Below, one piece after another: positions 62,219 through 64,000 of a DNA stretch of 64,000 bases; the stretch's first letter is position 1, and the number at the start of each line of letters is the position of its first letter. Source of the stretch: Prosthecobacter debontii (GTDB taxonomy: Bacteria > Verrucomicrobiota > Verrucomicrobiia > Verrucomicrobiales > Akkermansiaceae); NCBI GenBank assembly GCA_945869465.1, contig CAMBPB010000006.1:19896-83895 (forward strand), in the 5' to 3' direction. The position numbers and the translations under genes are program-made. The notes under the pieces were generated by a model. That model was not told where the DNA came from. It worked only from the letters and a program-made list of their open reading frames with translations, and searched no databases.

Positions 62219-63784
62219 TTACGGCTGTGACACCCCGGCGCGGAGGAAATCGCGCGAATCTCCATCGGTGACGGTGCCGGGGCTGCGGAAGGTGCGGTAA
62301 ACCCAGCCCGTGAGCGAGGGCAGTCCGGTCTGGATCGCCGTGGCATCGGCGCCGGTGATTTCCGTGACTCCCATCGTGGTGAAGTCCACCAGATCGTCGG
62401 AGCCCTGAATCTGATAGACAATGCCATCGACAAGGTCGGAAACAAGATCCCCGGGGCCGTTGAAGACCGCTCCAGCGCGCACGGGCAGCGTGAGGGTGAG
62501 CACCTTGCTGGTATCGATGAGGGTTGCGGTGCGGCCCACCACTTTGGCATCGTTGGCACCGCTCAGTGGATTGCCGTCGAAGGCGAATTCATCAAGGTTG
62601 GTGCGGCCGTCCTTGTCAGGATCGTCACCGGCGCCGGCCTCTTTGCCGGCGGTGCCATCCAGGCCCTTGGCCACGGCCCAAGCCGCATACGGGTCCGCAG
62701 GCGGGCTGACACCGATCACCTCCCCGAAGGTCGTGGACACCCGGATTTCGTCAGCGAACCATTTGCCGCCGGCCAGCGAGATGGTGTCGAACTTGGATTG
62801 GTCTAGGTCAGGCTTTGTCCCGGACCAGTTGGCCGAGGAGAGGTTGGGCTGGGCGGCGATGGCCGTATTGAACGCCGCCTCGCTCAACGTATCGGTTGCG
62901 AGGAATCGTACGACGGAAATAACATCCGGTGACCCGTCGTGCCACTCGATCTTGCCGATGATGATGTTGCGCGCGCCGTTCGGTTGGACACCGGAAACGT
63001 GGTGCAGCAGCATCGTATCCAGACCTTCGACCTGGGGAGTCGCAGCAACTAGACCCGCCGCAGCCCATGGGGCGGAAAGGTAAGAGGCTGAGGTGCCTGA
63101 ATTGACCTCAATACCCATCACGTCATAATTCGTGAACGTGCCGGTCGTTTCACCGGGCGATCCGGTGGCGTTGTCCCAAAACTGCGGATAGACCTTGTTT
63201 GCGTTGCGGACCGAGCTGCCCAGTCCGCCACCGCCGCCGATCGCCTCGCCAGTCGAGACTTGCCCGCGATCTTCTAACAACGGCCCCTTGCCGAGAGCCA
63301 GTTTCATGCCTCCGGGGTTCGCGACATACCCTCTCACCGAGACGAAACTGAACCAAGTCGTGGCACCCTCGACGAAAGTCGCTGTCACGCTTGGGTCGAG
63401 GGTCCGCCAAACCAGCATGTGATCAGTGGTGTTGCTGCCGCCCATGCCGAAATAGCCGCCGCTCGTTGGCAAATTCGCGACCGTGCCGTCATAGTCCAAG
63501 ACGACCGGGCCGGTATTGTTGAGATTGACCCCGGACTGGCTTCCCTGGCTATAGACGGTGATGGGGGAGGTATTGGTCGAAAAAGTGGACCAGGTGCCAG
63601 TCATCCCGGTGCCTCCGCTCTGACCGTTAAGCGCAAAGCCATTTGCGGATGGCCCTGCCGGTGTCCCGGAGGTGTAGCCGAATCCTTCGTAAAGCAGGAG
63701 CGTGGCTTGTGCCATGCCGGCCATTCCCAGGCCAGCAAGCGTATGTGCGATCCATCGAGTTTTGGGGTTTGTGTGTGCATGCAT
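62219..63784 (-). CDS. Secreted protein, autotransporter-like layout, function unknown
   Basis: 521 residues from ATG 63784, chosen because a good ribosome-binding site (aaggggtctt) lies just before it and a signal peptide follows (NPKTRWIAHTLAGLGMAGMAQA). The ORF track start at 63982 adds 66 residues of unlike composition. The mature part is Gly/Ser/Thr-rich with beta-strand character (TTDHMLVWRTLDPSVTATFVEG, GGGGGLGSSVRNANKVYPQFWD), like the LamG-type or concanavalin-like domains common in Verrucomicrobia secretomes, ending in a domain with QGSDDLVDFTTMG. No PEP-CTERM tail was found. Function unknown. Confidence 0.82.
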   Translation of the reverse strand: MHAHTNPKTRWIAHTLAGLGMAGMAQATLLLYEGFGYTSGTPAGPSANGFALNGQSGGTGMTGTWSTFSTNTSPITVYSQGSQSGVNLNNTGPVVLDYDGTVANLPTSGGYFGMGGSNTTDHMLVWRTLDPSVTATFVEGATTWFSFVSVRGYVANPGGMKLALGKGPLLEDRGQVSTGEAIGGGGGLGSSVRNANKVYPQFWDNATGSPGETTGTFTNYDVMGIEVNSGTSASYLSAPWAAAGLVAATPQVEGLDTMLLHHVSGVQPNGARNIIIGKIEWHDGSPDVISVVRFLATDTLSEAAFNTAIAAQPNLSSANWSGTKPDLDQSKFDTISLAGGKWFADEIRVSTTFGEVIGVSPPADPYAAWAVAKGLDGTAGKEAGAGDDPDKDGRTNLDEFAFDGNPLSGANDAKVVGRTATLIDTSKVLTLTLPVRAGAVFNGPGDLVSDLVDGIVYQIQGSDDLVDFTTMGVTEITGADATAIQTGLPSLTGWVYRTFRSPGTVTDGDSRDFLRAGVSQP

Positions 63785-64000
63785 AAGACCCCTTTTCTCC
63801 AATTCAATATTACCGTCAATCGAATTTTGTAAAACCCCCGCTAAATTTCGCAGACTTTTCCAAAATTGGCGAAACGGGACGTCGAAGATCTTTGCGCCTC
63901 CATCTTGCTCTGCCTCCGCATGCGGGCTTGCCCAGCGGGACCGAACGAGATACCGCCTGTCCATGATTGGACTGGAAACCATCGGCCTGCCGCTGCTAAC
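63785..64000. other. Window end: promoter region and possible start of a plus-strand gene
   Basis: The AT-rich sequence close to 63784 (ttttacaaaattcgattgacggtaatat on the minus strand) is a likely promoter for the secreted gene. At 63963 an ATG opens MIGLETIGLPLL, which could begin a gene running out of the window, but 38 bases are too few to support a call. Confidence 0.35.

Noticed and set aside
63963-64000. Possible start of a new gene (MIGLETIGLPLL)
   Set aside because: Only 12 codons are visible; no ribosome-binding site or family evidence.

Overview
The window is GC-rich chromosomal DNA from a bacterium that most resembles a member of Verrucomicrobia (Akkermansiaceae/Luteolibacter-like). 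This placement is an inference. It rests on the mix of gene types (secreted cyclophilin with fibronectin repeats, YfbK-type vWA protein behind an ECF sigma factor, TrhO-RluA fusion, DR2241/CbiX pair) and on short palindromic interspersed repeats of a kind I associate with Verrucomicrobia and Planctomycetes. No phage, insertion sequence with a transposase, CRISPR array or rRNA operon was seen. The only RNA gene found is one tRNA-Ala(GGC).

Layout. 1-4.6 kb: a haem-copper cytochrome c oxidase operon in the order I (cut by the window edge), III, IV, two tiny membrane proteins, II. Subunit III carries a soluble insert of about 340 residues. 4.6-10 kb: an MnmM/YtqB-like methyltransferase, a MuiA-type protein and a large secreted protein of unknown function. 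10-10.7 kb: decayed toxin-antitoxin and type I restriction fragments. 10.9-15.9 kb: a minus-strand run DUF2752-pdxJ-acpS-hemB-(FN3 + cyclophilin secreted protein). 16-19.8 kb: fabV, a CorA-type transporter, and a glycyl-tRNA synthetase whose zinc-ribbon region is replaced by AT-richer sequence. 20-22.8 kb: an S10-type serine carboxypeptidase and a WYL regulator.

22.9-34.8 kb is the most distinctive part. An ECF sigma factor, a 1177-residue membrane protein joining an anti-sigma-like N-terminus to a YfbK-type vWA domain, a small secreted protein and a 2310-residue membrane-anchored protein lie in one minus-strand run. The last two share a duplicated leader into which a palindromic repeat is inserted. 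I think this is a self-contained regulated envelope system and the best candidate here for undescribed biology.

35-43.3 kb is housekeeping: guaB-guaA, an FKBP peptidyl-prolyl isomerase with a clear terminator, DR2241 protein and CbiX-like chelatase, glycogen synthase and a NUDIX protein. 43.7-50 kb: tRNA-Ala, a secreted tandem-repeat protein, two uncharacterised proteins, and a YhaO/YhaN-like nuclease/ATPase pair. 49.7-51.1 kb: two toxin-antitoxin-like genes, each running into a copy of the same 50-bp repeat. 51.1-64 kb: DMT transporter, clpB, a methyltransferase with an Hsp70 paralogue, tmk, small hypothetical proteins, a TrhO-RluA fusion, an Ada/Ogt-type DNA repair protein and a secreted protein of unknown function.
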